From Pollutimonas sp036675275 (lineage in GTDB: Bacteria; Pseudomonadota; Gammaproteobacteria; Burkholderiales; Burkholderiaceae_B), in the NCBI GenBank assembly GCA_036675275.1, contig JAKFFG010000071.1:1-64000 (forward strand): a stretch of DNA of 64,000 nucleotides, in the 5' to 3' direction. The notes below the pieces were generated by a model that was given only the letters and a program-made list of their open reading frames with translations, was not told the DNA's origin and ran no database searches. Position numbers and translations under genes: made by a program. Shown here piece by piece: positions 25,377 to 34,466 of this stretch (positions are counted from its first letter, which is position 1; each line of letters starts with the position of its first letter).

Positions 25377-26324
25377 TTATTCTTCTGCTTTTTGACGCGC
25401 CAGCGCGAGCGCATACAAGGTATCGCGCGCCAGCCCCGTCACCTTTGCCGCCACTCTTGCGGCGTCGCGCACTGACATAGTTTCCAGCAAGGCGTCCAGC
25501 AATACCAGGCTGGAAGGATCGACATCTTCGGTCGACCTGGCATCGTCGGCTTCGTGCACGATCAATACGAATTCCCCCTGACTGCGATGCGCATCCTGCG
25601 CAAGCCAGGATTCCGCATCGCTCAAAGGCATGGTGACCACCTGCTCGAATCGCTTGGTCAGTTCGCGCGCGATCGTAAGCTTGCGCTCAGGCCCGCACAC
25701 CTGCAGCATATCCCTGACCGCGCCAGACAGCCTGTGCGGCGACTCGAACATCACAATGGGCGCCGGCACGGCGCACCAGCGCTGCAGCCACTTCTGGCGC
25801 GCAGCGGCCTTGGGCGGCATGAAACCGGCAAAGACATAGGCCGGATTTTCGTCCGACGTGACACCGCTGGCCATCAGCGCCGCAATAACGGCGCTGGCGC
25901 CGGGAATCGCCACCACGCCATAGCCGGCGTCGCGCGCGGCGCGCACAATGCGTGCGCCGGGGTCGCTGACCGCCGGCGCCCCCGCATCGGACACCAGCGC
26001 GACCCGCTCGCCGCGCGCAAGACGATCGACGATGGCCTGCGCCGCCTCGGCCTCGTTATGCCGATGCGCCGCCATCAGCGGCGTACTGACGCCCCATGCA
26101 TCCATCAAGGGCCGGCTGGCGCGGGTATCCTCTGCCGCGATCACATCGCAACGGACCAGCGTCTGCCAGGCGCGCAGGCTCAAGTCGCCCAGGTTGCCTA
26201 TGGGAGTCGCCACGACATAAAGCGTGGCGGTGGGCCAGTGCTGCGCGTCCACACGTTCGGTGAGACGTTTCCATGTCGTTGGAATGTCTGAAAAGTCGGG
26301 CGTTTCACTCATACTGGGAAACAA
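25377..26324 (-). CDS. rsmI: 16S rRNA (cytidine-1402-2'-O)-methyltransferase
   Basis: A 315-residue tetrapyrrole-methylase-fold protein with VVATPIGNLGDLSLRAWQTL, CDVIAAEDTRASRPL, DAGAPAVSDPG and the C-terminal helical bundle. RsmI modifies C1402 in the ribosomal decoding centre. It converges directly with rlpA; the two stop codons are adjacent. It is divergent from yraN, an arrangement shared with the Escherichia coli yraL-yraN region. A shorter start at 26309 (MSETPDFSD) is possible. Confidence 0.93.
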   Translation of the reverse strand: MFPSMSETPDFSDIPTTWKRLTERVDAQHWPTATLYVVATPIGNLGDLSLRAWQTLVRCDVIAAEDTRASRPLMDAWGVSTPLMAAHRHNEAEAAQAIVDRLARGERVALVSDAGAPAVSDPGARIVRAARDAGYGVVAIPGASAVIAALMASGVTSDENPAYVFAGFMPPKAAARQKWLQRWCAVPAPIVMFESPHRLSGAVRDMLQVCGPERKLTIARELTKRFEQVVTMPLSDAESWLAQDAHRSQGEFVLIVHEADDARSTEDVDPSSLVLLDALLETMSVRDAARVAAKVTGLARDTLYALALARQKAEE

Positions 26325-26345
26325 AGCCTTTAGAAGGATAAAAAA

Positions 26346-26864
26346 ATGGTCGACGAACAGCGGCTATACGACCTGGCGCAAGCCGCGCAGAAGACGGCGC
26401 TGCGCAAGCGCCGGCGCAGTCAAACGCGCACTCGACGACGCACCTTACGCGAAGCCGCAAGCCCTGCGCCGGACACCCGCGCGGAAAGACCTCGGCCGCG
26501 CCTCTCTCCTACCCAGCAAGCCGGCAGCCGGGGCGAAGAACAGGCCCGACAGCATCTGCAAGCCAGCGGCCTGGTCATAGTAAGCCGAAACCTGCGCGCC
26601 AGGACCGGCGAAATCGACCTGGTGGCGCTCGAGGGCGGCATACTGGTGTTCATCGAAGTGCGCCAAAGGCGTTCGCCGCAATACGGCGGCGCCGCGGCCA
26701 GTGTAAACCGCGACAAGCAACTGCGCCTTATCCGCACAGCGCAGTATTTCCTGCCGCGCCTTGTGCAGCGCTACTGCGCAGGCCGCACGCCCGCCTGCCG
26801 CTTCGACGTCGTCAGCCTGGAAGCCGGCGGCCTGGTGTGGATCAAAGGTGCATTCACCCAATAG
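26346..26864 (+). CDS. YraN-family (UPF0102) putative endonuclease
   Basis: A 172-residue protein. After a basic N-terminal extension (residues 1-55, rich in Arg) comes the UPF0102 core: GSRGEEQARQHLQASGLVIV, RTGEIDLVALEGGILVFIEV and DVVSLE. This is a PD-(D/E)XK nuclease-like fold. Here the usual EVK is EVR, a substitution I recall in several betaproteobacterial members. The Arg-rich N-terminus is longer than in Escherichia coli YraN, and the true start may be internal. Function is unproven; the family is linked to DNA processing. Confidence 0.82.
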   Translation: MVDEQRLYDLAQAAQKTALRKRRRSQTRTRRRTLREAASPAPDTRAERPRPRLSPTQQAGSRGEEQARQHLQASGLVIVSRNLRARTGEIDLVALEGGILVFIEVRQRRSPQYGGAAASVNRDKQLRLIRTAQYFLPRLVQRYCAGRTPACRFDVVSLEAGGLVWIKGAFTQ

Positions 26865-26930
26865 CGCGACAGGGCCGCGCGAGACACAAGATTGCTTCCG
26901 TTGACGAATTTCGCATTCGAACATGAGATA

Positions 26931-27533
26931 ATGGCCGACATGGACATGACCTCTCACATGACGTCGCACTTCAACGACGCTATCGATGCCTTCAAACTCA
27001 GCGCCCGGGAACTGGCGCAGCCCTTGTCCGCGTCCGTGGACCTGGTCTTCGGTTCGCTGGCCAATAACGGCAAGATCCTGGCTTGCGGCAATGGCGGCTC
27101 GGCCGCCGATGCCCAGCACTTTATTGCCGAGCTCGTCGGCAGGTTCGAACGCGACCGGCTTCCGCTGGGCGGCGTGGCGCTCAATACCGATACCTCCATC
27201 ATGACCGCGGTCGGCAACGACTACGGCTTCGACGCCATTTTCGAACGTCAGGTCATGGCCCTGGGCCAGCCGGGCGATGTCCTGGTGGCCATATCCACCA
27301 GCGGCAATTCCGCCAACGTCATCCGCGCCATCGAAGCGGCACACGATCGCGAAATGGCCATCATCGCACTCACCGGAAAGGGCGGCGGAAAAATCGGCGA
27401 AATCCTGCTCGAAACCGACATCCATTTATGCGTTCCGCATGATCGCACCATGCGCATCCAGGAAGTACATATTCTGCTGCTGCATGCCCTGTGCGACGGA
27501 ATCGACGCGCTCTTACTAGGAGACACGCTGTAA
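26931..27533 (+). CDS. diaA: SIS-domain protein DiaA / GmhA-like
   Basis: About 200 residues from the ATG at 26931; ATGs at 26940 and 26946 are alternatives. The SIS fold carries GKILACGNGGSAADAQHFIA, GRFERDRLPLGGVALNTDTS and AISTSGNSANVI. Sequence alone fits both phosphoheptose isomerase (GmhA) and the DnaA-binding initiator DiaA. The neighbourhood yraN-diaA-dolP matches the Escherichia coli DiaA locus, so DiaA is preferred. Its stop overlaps the dolP start (TAATG). Confidence 0.85.
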   Translation: MADMDMTSHMTSHFNDAIDAFKLSARELAQPLSASVDLVFGSLANNGKILACGNGGSAADAQHFIAELVGRFERDRLPLGGVALNTDTSIMTAVGNDYGFDAIFERQVMALGQPGDVLVAISTSGNSANVIRAIEAAHDREMAIIALTGKGGGKIGEILLETDIHLCVPHDRTMRIQEVHILLLHALCDGIDALLLGDTL

Positions 27534-28252
27534 TGCCCACATCACGACCCGCCCGACTACTGCTGGCCAGCCTTGCCCTGTTGGGCATCACCGCTTTATC
27601 CGGCTGCGGGCTACTTGTTGTCGGCGGAACCGCCGCCACGACCGCCACGGTAGCCACCGACCGCCGCACCGCCGGCGAACAGGTCGAAGATCAAACCATC
27701 GAGCTCAAAATCGGCGCCGAAATGCGCAGGCTGTTTCCCGGCGACAATGCGCGCGTGAATGCCGTTTCGTACGCAGGCCTGGTCCTGCTCACCGGCGACG
27801 TTCCCACCGAGCAAGCCAAGCAGGACGCCGCCAACGCGGCCAAGCAGGTCGAGAAGGTCAAGAACGTCGTCAACGAACTTCGGGTAGGCGAAGTCACCCC
27901 GGTCAGCGTACGCACCAACGACACCTGGCTTACCTCCAAGGTCAAGGCCACGCTCATCAACACCAAGGGCGTGCCCACGCGCACCATCCTGGTCACCACC
28001 GAGCGCGGCGTCGTCTATCTGCTGGGCAAAGTCACGGCCTCCGAAGGGCAAATGGCCGGCATCGCCGCCTCCGGCGTCAGCGGCATCAACAAGGTAGTAA
28101 AATTATTCGAGATCGTTCCGGCATCAAGCATCGCCGAACCTGCGGCAACGCCCGCGGCTCCCGTGCAGAACGACAGTTCGGGCACCACGCCGGCACAGCC
28201 GCCCGGAACCGGGGCCGGCGCCAATGGCGTAGAGACCATGCCGGTTCAATAA
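27533..28252 (+). CDS. dolP: BON-domain outer-membrane lipoprotein DolP
   Basis: A 239-residue lipoprotein from the ATG at 27533, with a signal sequence and lipobox ALSGC. Two BON domains follow (residues ~55-125 and ~130-200), with VNAVSYAGLVLLTGDVPTEQ and VYLLGKVT as typical strands. A Pro/Ala/Thr-rich tail ends the protein. DolP binds anionic lipids at the division site and supports envelope integrity. The neighbourhood is the same as in Escherichia coli. Confidence 0.9.
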   Translation: MPTSRPARLLLASLALLGITALSGCGLLVVGGTAATTATVATDRRTAGEQVEDQTIELKIGAEMRRLFPGDNARVNAVSYAGLVLLTGDVPTEQAKQDAANAAKQVEKVKNVVNELRVGEVTPVSVRTNDTWLTSKVKATLINTKGVPTRTILVTTERGVVYLLGKVTASEGQMAGIAASGVSGINKVVKLFEIVPASSIAEPAATPAAPVQNDSSGTTPAQPPGTGAGANGVETMPVQ

Positions 28253-28268
28253 AGCGGCCATTATCAAC

Positions 28269-28760
28269 ATGAAAAAAGCACTCATAGGCATCGTCGTCGT
28301 AATCGCCCTGGCAGGGGCAGGAATATGGCAATTCGCTGGCTCCGCCAAAACGGTGCCAGACCTTACCTTCACGTCCCTCACCGGCGAAAAAATCACCACT
28401 CAAGACCTGCGCGGCAAGGTGGTGCTGGTCAAGTTCTGGGCCACCAGTTGTGTAACGTGCATTGCACAAATGCCCGATACCATACAGAACTATGTCGATT
28501 TATCGCCCAGGGGCTTCGAGACCATCGCCGTTGCCATGCAATACGACCCGCCCAATTACGTCAAAAACTACGCCGACACGCGCAAGCTGCCCTTTACGGT
28601 GGCCATAGATTCGCAAGGCGAAATTGCCAAGGCTTTTGGCGATGTAAAGCTTACTCCCACGGCCTTTCTTATCGACAAAGAAGGCCATATCATCAAGCGT
28701 TATCTCGGCAATTACGATAAAGCCGCTTTTCTGAGCACCGTCAACAAGGCGCTCGGGTAA
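28269..28760 (+). CDS. Membrane-anchored TlpA/ResA-like thioredoxin
   Basis: A 163-residue protein with an N-terminal membrane anchor (residues ~5-22), then a thioredoxin fold. VLVKFWATSCVTCIAQMPD contains a CxxC active site (CVTC, not the CxPC of classic thioredoxins), and the cis-Pro region is LTPTAFLID. It probably acts as a periplasmic disulfide reductase or peroxiredoxin-like protein. It lies 16 bp after dolP and may be co-transcribed. The specific partner is not evident. Confidence 0.85.
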   Translation: MKKALIGIVVVIALAGAGIWQFAGSAKTVPDLTFTSLTGEKITTQDLRGKVVLVKFWATSCVTCIAQMPDTIQNYVDLSPRGFETIAVAMQYDPPNYVKNYADTRKLPFTVAIDSQGEIAKAFGDVKLTPTAFLIDKEGHIIKRYLGNYDKAAFLSTVNKALG

Positions 28761-28804
28761 GTTGGGCAGCCAGTCGGGCCCATACGGCCAGTTTCATATT
28801 CAGC

Positions 28805-28833
28805 ACCCGGGCATGCCCAGCATCCCGGGTTTT
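28805..28833 (+). terminator. Possible terminator after the TlpA-like gene
   Basis: ACCCGGG (28805-28811) and CCCGGGT (28824-28830) form a 7-bp GC-rich stem with a 12-base loop, followed by a short T run. It lies in the 116-bp gap before argB. The T run is weak. Confidence 0.35.
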
Positions 28834-28876
28834 GCACATCTAACGGGCCAGCAAGCCCCAACCTTGAAAAGCGGAC

Positions 28877-29776
28877 ATGACCACTACTAGCGATCCCACT
28901 ACCCACTCTTCCACTGTGAAAGCAGCCGTACTGTCGGAAGCGCTGCCCTATATACGCCAGTTCCACGGCAAAACCGTCGTCATCAAATACGGCGGCAACG
29001 CCATGATCGAAGAATCGCTGCAACGCAGCTTTGCCCACGATGTCGTATTGCTCAAGCTTGTCGGCCTGAACCCTGTGGTAGTGCACGGCGGCGGCCCGCA
29101 AATCAACGCTGCGCTCAAGCGCATCGGCAAGGAAGGCACTTTCATCCAGGGCATGCGCGTAACCGACGCGGACACCATGGAAGTGGTCGAATGGGTGCTG
29201 GGCGGCCAGGTCCAGCAAGATATCGTCATGATGATCAATGAAGCCGGCGGCAAGGCCGTGGGGCTTACCGGCAAGGATGGCTGTCTGATCCAGGCCAAGA
29301 AGATGATGATGGAAGACAAGGAAAACCCCGGCCAGGTGCTGGACATCGGCTTTGTGGGCGACATCACGCAGATCGAGCCCGCCGTCGTCAAGGCCCTGCA
29401 GGACGACCAGTTCATCCCCGTCATATCCTCAATCGGTTATGGCGACGACGGTACCGCCTACAACATCAATGCCGACGTAGTGGCCGGCAAAATGGCCGAG
29501 GTCCTGGGCGCCGAAAAACTCATCATGATGACCAACACGCCCGGCGTGCTGGACAAGAACGGCGAACTGCTGCGCAAGCTTTCGGCCCAGTCGATAGACG
29601 AACTCTTTGCAGACGGCACGATCTCGGGCGGCATGCTGCCCAAGATTTCTTCAGCGCTCGAAGCCGCGCGCAATGGCGTGAATGCGGTACACGTGGTCGA
29701 CGGCCGCGTGGCCCACTGCCTGCTGCTGGAAATCCTGACCGACCGCGGCGTCGGCACCATGATCAGCTCGCACTGA
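28877..29776 (+). CDS. argB: Acetylglutamate kinase
   Basis: A 299-residue amino-acid kinase. KTVVIKYGGNAMIEESL forms the Lys/Gly phosphate loop, VVVHGGGPQINAALKRIG the substrate loop, and FVGDITQIEP, INADVVAGKMAEVLGAEKLI and GGMLPKISSA follow. It catalyses the second step of arginine biosynthesis. The N-terminal helix typical of arginine-feedback-sensitive enzymes seems present (residues ~10-25). The downstream HAD gene begins 5 bp later. Confidence 0.95.
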   Translation: MTTTSDPTTHSSTVKAAVLSEALPYIRQFHGKTVVIKYGGNAMIEESLQRSFAHDVVLLKLVGLNPVVVHGGGPQINAALKRIGKEGTFIQGMRVTDADTMEVVEWVLGGQVQQDIVMMINEAGGKAVGLTGKDGCLIQAKKMMMEDKENPGQVLDIGFVGDITQIEPAVVKALQDDQFIPVISSIGYGDDGTAYNINADVVAGKMAEVLGAEKLIMMTNTPGVLDKNGELLRKLSAQSIDELFADGTISGGMLPKISSALEAARNGVNAVHVVDGRVAHCLLLEILTDRGVGTMISSH

Positions 29777-29781
29777 CCGCA

Positions 29782-30540
29782 ATGCGGGCACTGCGCACAG
29801 TAGTTGCGTCGCACCGCCCGCTGCGCCCGACAGGGCCGGCGGGTTCGACGCAAACCGTATGGCTGTTCGACCTGGACAATACGCTGCACGACTGCTCCCG
29901 CGGCATATTCGGAGCCATCGACGGCGCCATGGCCCAGGCGGTGGCGACAACGCTGAATATCGACATGGACGCGGCCAATGCGCTGCGCAAGACCTACTGG
30001 AAGCGCTACGGCGCCACGGTCATCGGGATGGCGCGCCACCATGGCGTGGACGCCAATGCCTTCCTGGAACTGAGCCACAACTTCGAAGTCGCGCCGCTGG
30101 TGCATTGCGAAAACGGTTTGGCCCGCAAGCTGCAGTTGCTAAAGGGCCGCAAAATCCTGCTCACCAACGCACCGCTGAAGTACGCCCGCGAAGTGCTCAA
30201 AACATTGGGTATCCTGCACCATTTCGAAGGACTGTGGGCCATCGATCATATGCGTCTCCAGGGGCACATGCGTCCCAAGCCGTCGGCTGCGCTCATGAAG
30301 CAGGTCCTGGCCCGGCTGCGCGTGCCTGCCAGTCAGGTCGTACTGGTGGAAGACACGCTGCGCAATCTGAAGACGGCCCGCCAGGTCGGCATGCGCACCG
30401 TCCATATTTTTCATCCGGGCACGCCCTTTTCCAGCCTGCACAAGGGCCGCTGCGACTATGTGGACGTGCGCGTCAATTCTGTCGGGAAGCTGCTATCGGG
30501 CCGTCATCGGATAGGCCATCGGGGCGGCTGCCCCCTTTAA
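29782..30540 (+). CDS. HAD-superfamily pyrimidine 5'-nucleotidase
   Basis: A 252-residue protein. VWLFDLDNTLHDCSRGIFGA carries the nucleophile motif, KILLTNAPLKYAREVL motif II, and KPSAALMKQVL with VLVEDTLRNLKTARQVGM motifs III/IV. It resembles the SDT1/YjjG-type pyrimidine nucleotidases. The last 68 bp overlap the convergent moeB-like gene, and the resulting tail after about residue 230 lacks conserved features. The position right after argB is common in Betaproteobacteria. Confidence 0.85.
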   Translation: MRALRTVVASHRPLRPTGPAGSTQTVWLFDLDNTLHDCSRGIFGAIDGAMAQAVATTLNIDMDAANALRKTYWKRYGATVIGMARHHGVDANAFLELSHNFEVAPLVHCENGLARKLQLLKGRKILLTNAPLKYAREVLKTLGILHHFEGLWAIDHMRLQGHMRPKPSAALMKQVLARLRVPASQVVLVEDTLRNLKTARQVGMRTVHIFHPGTPFSSLHKGRCDYVDVRVNSVGKLLSGRHRIGHRGGCPL

Positions 30541-31330
30541 GGCCGCCATCGCGGTGGCCGGCATCCCGGTGGCCGCCACCACGACTGCGGCATACCGGGC
30601 ACGCCGGATCGCGCTTGAAGCGTATTGTGTTCCATTGCATGGTCAGCGCGTCCAGGCACAGCATGCGCCCGATCAGGGGTTCGCCGATGCCGGTCAATAC
30701 TTTGATGGCCTCGGCGGCCTGCGTGCTGCCCACAATGCCGACCAGGGGCGCCAGCACGCCTGTCGTGGCGCAACGCAACTCTTCCACATCGTCGGCTTCC
30801 GGAAACAGGCAGTGATAGCAGGGCGCGTCATCGCGTCGTAAGTCGAAGACGCTGATCTGGCCTGCAAACCGTATGGCGGCGCCCGACACCAGCGGCTTGC
30901 GCTGCGCCACGCAAGCCCGGTTCACGGCATGCCGTGTGGCGAAGTTATCGCAGCAGTCGAGCACCAGGTCCGCGGCCGCCACCTGCTCGGCGAGGTCGTG
31001 GTCATCGAGGCGCCGGACCAGCGCCTGCACATGCACCTCGGGATTCAGCGCAGCCAGCGTCCGCTTGCCGGATTCTGCCTTGAACTCGCCTATGCGCTCG
31101 GTGGTATGCAGGATTTGCCGCTGCAGGTTGCCCAGGTCGACCTCGTCGTCGTCGGCCAGCACGATGTGCCCAACCCCCGATGAAGCCAGGAAAAAAGCAG
31201 CCGGCGATCCCAGGCCGCCGGCGCCCACGATAAGAACCCTGGCCTGCAGCAGGCGTTCCTGCGCTTCGATGCCAAACTCGTCCAGCAAGATATGCCTGGC
31301 ATAACGCAGCAGCTGCCGGTCTTCCATCAT
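30473..31330 (-). CDS. moeB: MoeB/ThiF-like adenylyltransferase
   Basis: A 285-residue E1-like enzyme. RYARHILLDEFGIEAQERL begins the fold, followed by the nucleotide loop VLIVGAGGLGSPAAFFLASS and the dinucleotide-type RQILHTTERIGEFK. Zinc-type Cys pairs occur at CYHC and CPVC. It adenylates the C-terminus of a ubiquitin-like sulfur carrier (MoaD or ThiS). A C-terminal tail of about 35 residues (repeating GGHRDAGHRDGGLKGGSRPD) lies beyond the normal family end and coincides with the overlap of the nucleotidase gene. Its start overlaps the ctpA stop, so it forms a leftward operon with envC and ctpA. Confidence 0.87.
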   Translation of the reverse strand: MMEDRQLLRYARHILLDEFGIEAQERLLQARVLIVGAGGLGSPAAFFLASSGVGHIVLADDDEVDLGNLQRQILHTTERIGEFKAESGKRTLAALNPEVHVQALVRRLDDHDLAEQVAAADLVLDCCDNFATRHAVNRACVAQRKPLVSGAAIRFAGQISVFDLRRDDAPCYHCLFPEADDVEELRCATTGVLAPLVGIVGSTQAAEAIKVLTGIGEPLIGRMLCLDALTMQWNTIRFKRDPACPVCRSRGGGHRDAGHRDGGLKGGSRPDGLSDDGPIAASRQN

Positions 31331-32889
31331 TGCGTCTTGATCAGGCCGTCCGGTGTGATCCTGTAATGCTCGACCCTGGCGTCATTCGGATTCACTGGGC
31401 TTTTTTTTTCAGCTGCCGGCGCTGCCTTGCTGGCCGGTGAAACCGGCTGTTCCGTCGCACCTGCCTTGCCCGACCCGGCCGCCTTATCGGCCTTGTCAGC
31501 CTTGTCGGCCTTCACCACCAGGGTTGGATCGGTTTTCTTGACGGGCCGGCCTTCAAGGAAGTTAATGGCCTGCTTCAGCTGGTAGTCGTCGGCGCCACCG
31601 AACTCGAACATCTTGGGTTCGATCTTGTCGTCTTCCGCGGCGGGCGTGACAATTCCTTCTTCATCCAGCGCGCCGTTGACCAGATGGCGCTGCAGATCGA
31701 CTTCGCGAGGCAGCCGGAACAGGTCGCCCGAGGCGGTGTCATCGACCTCGATGTCGGGCTCTACGCCCGTAACCTGGATGGAGCGCCCCGCCGGCGTGTA
31801 GTAGCGCGCGGTCGTGAGCTTGATGCCGGTATCTTCGCTAAGCGGCAGCACGCTCTGCACCGAACCCTTGCCGAACGTGCGGTTGCCGATGACTTTGGCG
31901 CGCTTGTGGTCTTGCAGGGCGCCCGCCACAATTTCGGATGCCGAGGCCGAGCCGACGTTGACCAGCACCACCATGGGCACCGTCTTGCTCCAGGGAACGA
32001 TATTGGCCAGGGTATCGGACGGACCGCCGTTCAGGAAGCCGCGCATGTAGTCGGACGGCTTGGCAAAGTATTCGCGATTCGACGAGGGCACGCGGCCCTT
32101 GGTGGATACGACCAGCACATTGGGCTTGAGGAACGCCGACGACACGCCGATGGCGCTGTCCAGCAGGCCGCCCGGGTCGTTGCGCAGATCGAGCACCAGC
32201 GCTTTGGGCGGCTTCTTGGCGCCCAAAGCCGTCAACTGCGTTACCAGGTCGGAAGCCGTGCGTTCCTGGAACTGGGCAATACGCACATAAGCGATATTGT
32301 TGTCCAGCATCTTGCTGCGCACGCTGCGCACCTTGATGAGGTCGCGCACGATGGTGACGACCACGGGTTTGTCGCGGCCCTGGCGCATGATGGTCAGGAT
32401 GATGGATGTTTTCGGTTCGCCGCGCATCAGCTTGATGGCTTCGTTGAGCGTCATGCCTTTGGTTGGCTTGCCGTCGATATGGGTGATCAGGTCGCCGCTG
32501 AGAATGCCTGCGCGCGCCGCGGGAGTGTCTTCAATTGGCGCTATCACCTTGGGCATGCCGTCTTCGCTGCCGATTTCTATGCCCAGCCCGCCGAAGCCGC
32601 CTTGCGTGATGGCTTCCATTTCCTTGAACGCCTCGGCGTCGAGGTAAGTGGAATGCGGGTCGAGCTCGGCGAACATGCCCTTGATGGCGTCGTTGATGAG
32701 CTGCTCGTCGGCCACGGGCTCGACGTAGCTGCCCTTGATGGCCGCAAACACATTGGCAAACTGCTGCAGTTCTTTAAGCGGCAGAGGTTCGCCGCGTTGC
32801 GCGGCCGCCGTTATGCCCAGGCTTATCAGTACGCCGCCAAGCGCGCCCGCCACCACCAAACCAAAATCGCCAAACCTGCGAGTGCTCAT
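31327..32889 (-). CDS. ctpA: Carboxyl-terminal processing protease (S41)
   Basis: About 520 residues from the ATG at 32889 (MSTRRFGDFG); an ATG at 32925 is also in frame. An N-terminal membrane or signal segment (residues ~8-30) precedes the CtpA N-region and a PDZ domain (GLGIEIGSEDGMPKVIAPIE). The S41 catalytic region has VNVGSASASEIVAGALQDHK (Ser) and NRTFGKGSVQ (Lys). A low-complexity Lys/Ala tail occurs near residues 455-500. It cleaves periplasmic proteins, often peptidoglycan hydrolases. Its place right after envC fits control of wall turnover. Confidence 0.9.
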   Translation of the reverse strand: MSTRRFGDFGLVVAGALGGVLISLGITAAAQRGEPLPLKELQQFANVFAAIKGSYVEPVADEQLINDAIKGMFAELDPHSTYLDAEAFKEMEAITQGGFGGLGIEIGSEDGMPKVIAPIEDTPAARAGILSGDLITHIDGKPTKGMTLNEAIKLMRGEPKTSIILTIMRQGRDKPVVVTIVRDLIKVRSVRSKMLDNNIAYVRIAQFQERTASDLVTQLTALGAKKPPKALVLDLRNDPGGLLDSAIGVSSAFLKPNVLVVSTKGRVPSSNREYFAKPSDYMRGFLNGGPSDTLANIVPWSKTVPMVVLVNVGSASASEIVAGALQDHKRAKVIGNRTFGKGSVQSVLPLSEDTGIKLTTARYYTPAGRSIQVTGVEPDIEVDDTASGDLFRLPREVDLQRHLVNGALDEEGIVTPAAEDDKIEPKMFEFGGADDYQLKQAINFLEGRPVKKTDPTLVVKADKADKADKAAGSGKAGATEQPVSPASKAAPAAEKKSPVNPNDARVEHYRITPDGLIKTQ

Positions 32890-32980
32890 GCACATTCCCG
32901 AATTAATTGAACTCAAATTGTCCACGGCACAATATAAATATACGTGGCGGATGAAAGTCGTTAGCCAAATAGTACCGAAT

Positions 32981-34465
32981 TTACTGGCGTAACCAAAGCA
33001 GCGGGTTCACCGGCGTGCCGTGATGCCGGATTTCAAAGTATAGACCCGAGTCCACCTGCCCGCCGGTCGCCCCCACCGTGGCGATGGTATCGCCAGTATC
33101 GACGATGTCGCCTACGCGTTTCAATAGGCTCTGGTTATAGGCGTACACACTAAGGTATTTGGCTCCGTGGTCCACGATGACGATGTTGCCGAAACCGTTC
33201 AGCCAATTGGCGTAGACGACCCGCCCCGGGGCAATGACGCGCACTTTCGTTCCCTCGGGCGCCCGCAGCACAATGCCCCGCCAAAGCCCGCCTTCGGGCC
33301 TCTCGGCGCCAAACCGGCCCAGCACGTCGCTGCTGCGTACCGGATGCGGCGCACCCTTTTTCAAGCCGGTGAAGCCGCCAGGAGGCGCCAGCTGCGGCTG
33401 GGCAACGCCCGGCGCCGTGCCCTTTATGGACTCGGTGCCAAGGTCTTCCGGCGGCGGCGCCGGCTTGGGCGGCGGCCGCGCAGCCGCTTCTTCGGCGGCA
33501 CGAGCTTCGGCGCGCGCCCGTTCGACTTGCAGCCTGGCCCTTTCCGCCTCTTTTGCGTCTTCCAGGCGCCGCGCACGCTCGTGGGCGGCCCGGGCGTCTT
33601 GTTCGGCCTTGCGGGCTGCCGAGCGCGCGCGCTCTACTTCGCGGCGTCGTTCAATCTCGGCCTGCCTGGCCTGCTCGGCTTTGCGCGCCTCTTCAGCCTT
33701 GCGTTTTTCCTCGGCCAGGCGGGCTTCCTCGGCCTGCTTAGCAATGGCTTTTTCCAGGCCTTCGACCAGATCGCCCAGGCGCTTGTCGTTGCGCTGCAGC
33801 CGCTCGGCTTGATTGCGCTGCTCTTTCAATGCGGCGCTGATGCGCTCCAGCACTTTTTCACGCTCGGATTTCTGCTCTTCAAGCGCCTCTTTCTGCCGGA
33901 CGGTATCTTGCGCAAGCTTGGCGAGCTCTTTCTTGTGGGCTTCAGAGCTGGCTTGCAGCACGGCCAGTTCGTCCAGCGCCTGGCGAACCGCGCGTACCGC
34001 GTCGGCCTGGGCCCTGGAGATATATCCCAGGTAGCTGAGGTCGCGCCCGATGATTTGCGGATCGTCGCCCGACAGCAGCGCCGTCCAGGGCGACAGCCCG
34101 CTGGCATACTGCGCCCGCAGCTGGTTGCCGAGTTCTTCCTGGCGAGACCCCAGCTGCTGCTTCTGACGCGCAATCTGCGAGCCCAGTTCCTTGAGCTCAT
34201 GCTCGACGCGGTCCCGGCGCGCGGCCAATTCCGCCAATTGCCGGTTCGTGGACGAAATGGCGGATTCGGATTCTTTCAAATCACTGGCCGCATCCCGGCG
34301 CGAGGATTCCTGGCTATCGATTTCCTTTTGCAGCGCCTGGATACGCGCGCGCAATTCGGATTGCTGCTTCCTGGCGTCGGCCTGCTTCTGCGCAAGGTTA
34401 GCCTCGGCCGAGCAGGCGACTCCCGCCCACAGGGCCAGTACAACAGAACCGAACGCACGCCGCAT
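32981..34465 (-). CDS. envC: Murein hydrolase activator EnvC
   Basis: A 494-residue protein with a signal peptide and long coiled-coil segments (residues ~22-330, rich in Glu/Lys/Arg/Ala). A C-terminal LytM/M23 domain (about 385-494) ends LYFEIRHHGTPVNPLLWLRQ. The metal-binding residues of active M23 peptidases are replaced: the usual HxH region reads VYAYNQ, and the first His position reads WRGIVL. This degenerate site is expected for EnvC, which activates amidases and does not cut peptidoglycan itself. It is followed by ctpA and moeB, and gpmA lies 1 bp before it. Confidence 0.9.
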   Translation of the reverse strand: MRRAFGSVVLALWAGVACSAEANLAQKQADARKQQSELRARIQALQKEIDSQESSRRDAASDLKESESAISSTNRQLAELAARRDRVEHELKELGSQIARQKQQLGSRQEELGNQLRAQYASGLSPWTALLSGDDPQIIGRDLSYLGYISRAQADAVRAVRQALDELAVLQASSEAHKKELAKLAQDTVRQKEALEEQKSEREKVLERISAALKEQRNQAERLQRNDKRLGDLVEGLEKAIAKQAEEARLAEEKRKAEEARKAEQARQAEIERRREVERARSAARKAEQDARAAHERARRLEDAKEAERARLQVERARAEARAAEEAAARPPPKPAPPPEDLGTESIKGTAPGVAQPQLAPPGGFTGLKKGAPHPVRSSDVLGRFGAERPEGGLWRGIVLRAPEGTKVRVIAPGRVVYANWLNGFGNIVIVDHGAKYLSVYAYNQSLLKRVGDIVDTGDTIATVGATGGQVDSGLYFEIRHHGTPVNPLLWLRQ

Positions 34466-34466
34466 G

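Noticed and set aside
26931..27533. Assignment as phosphoheptose isomerase gmhA
   Set aside because: Sequence cannot exclude it, but the yraN-dolP neighbourhood is the DiaA locus and no other heptose genes are present.
31684..32910. 408-residue forward frame antisense to ctpA
   Set aside because: Shadow of the conserved protease gene; composition is typical of antisense frames.
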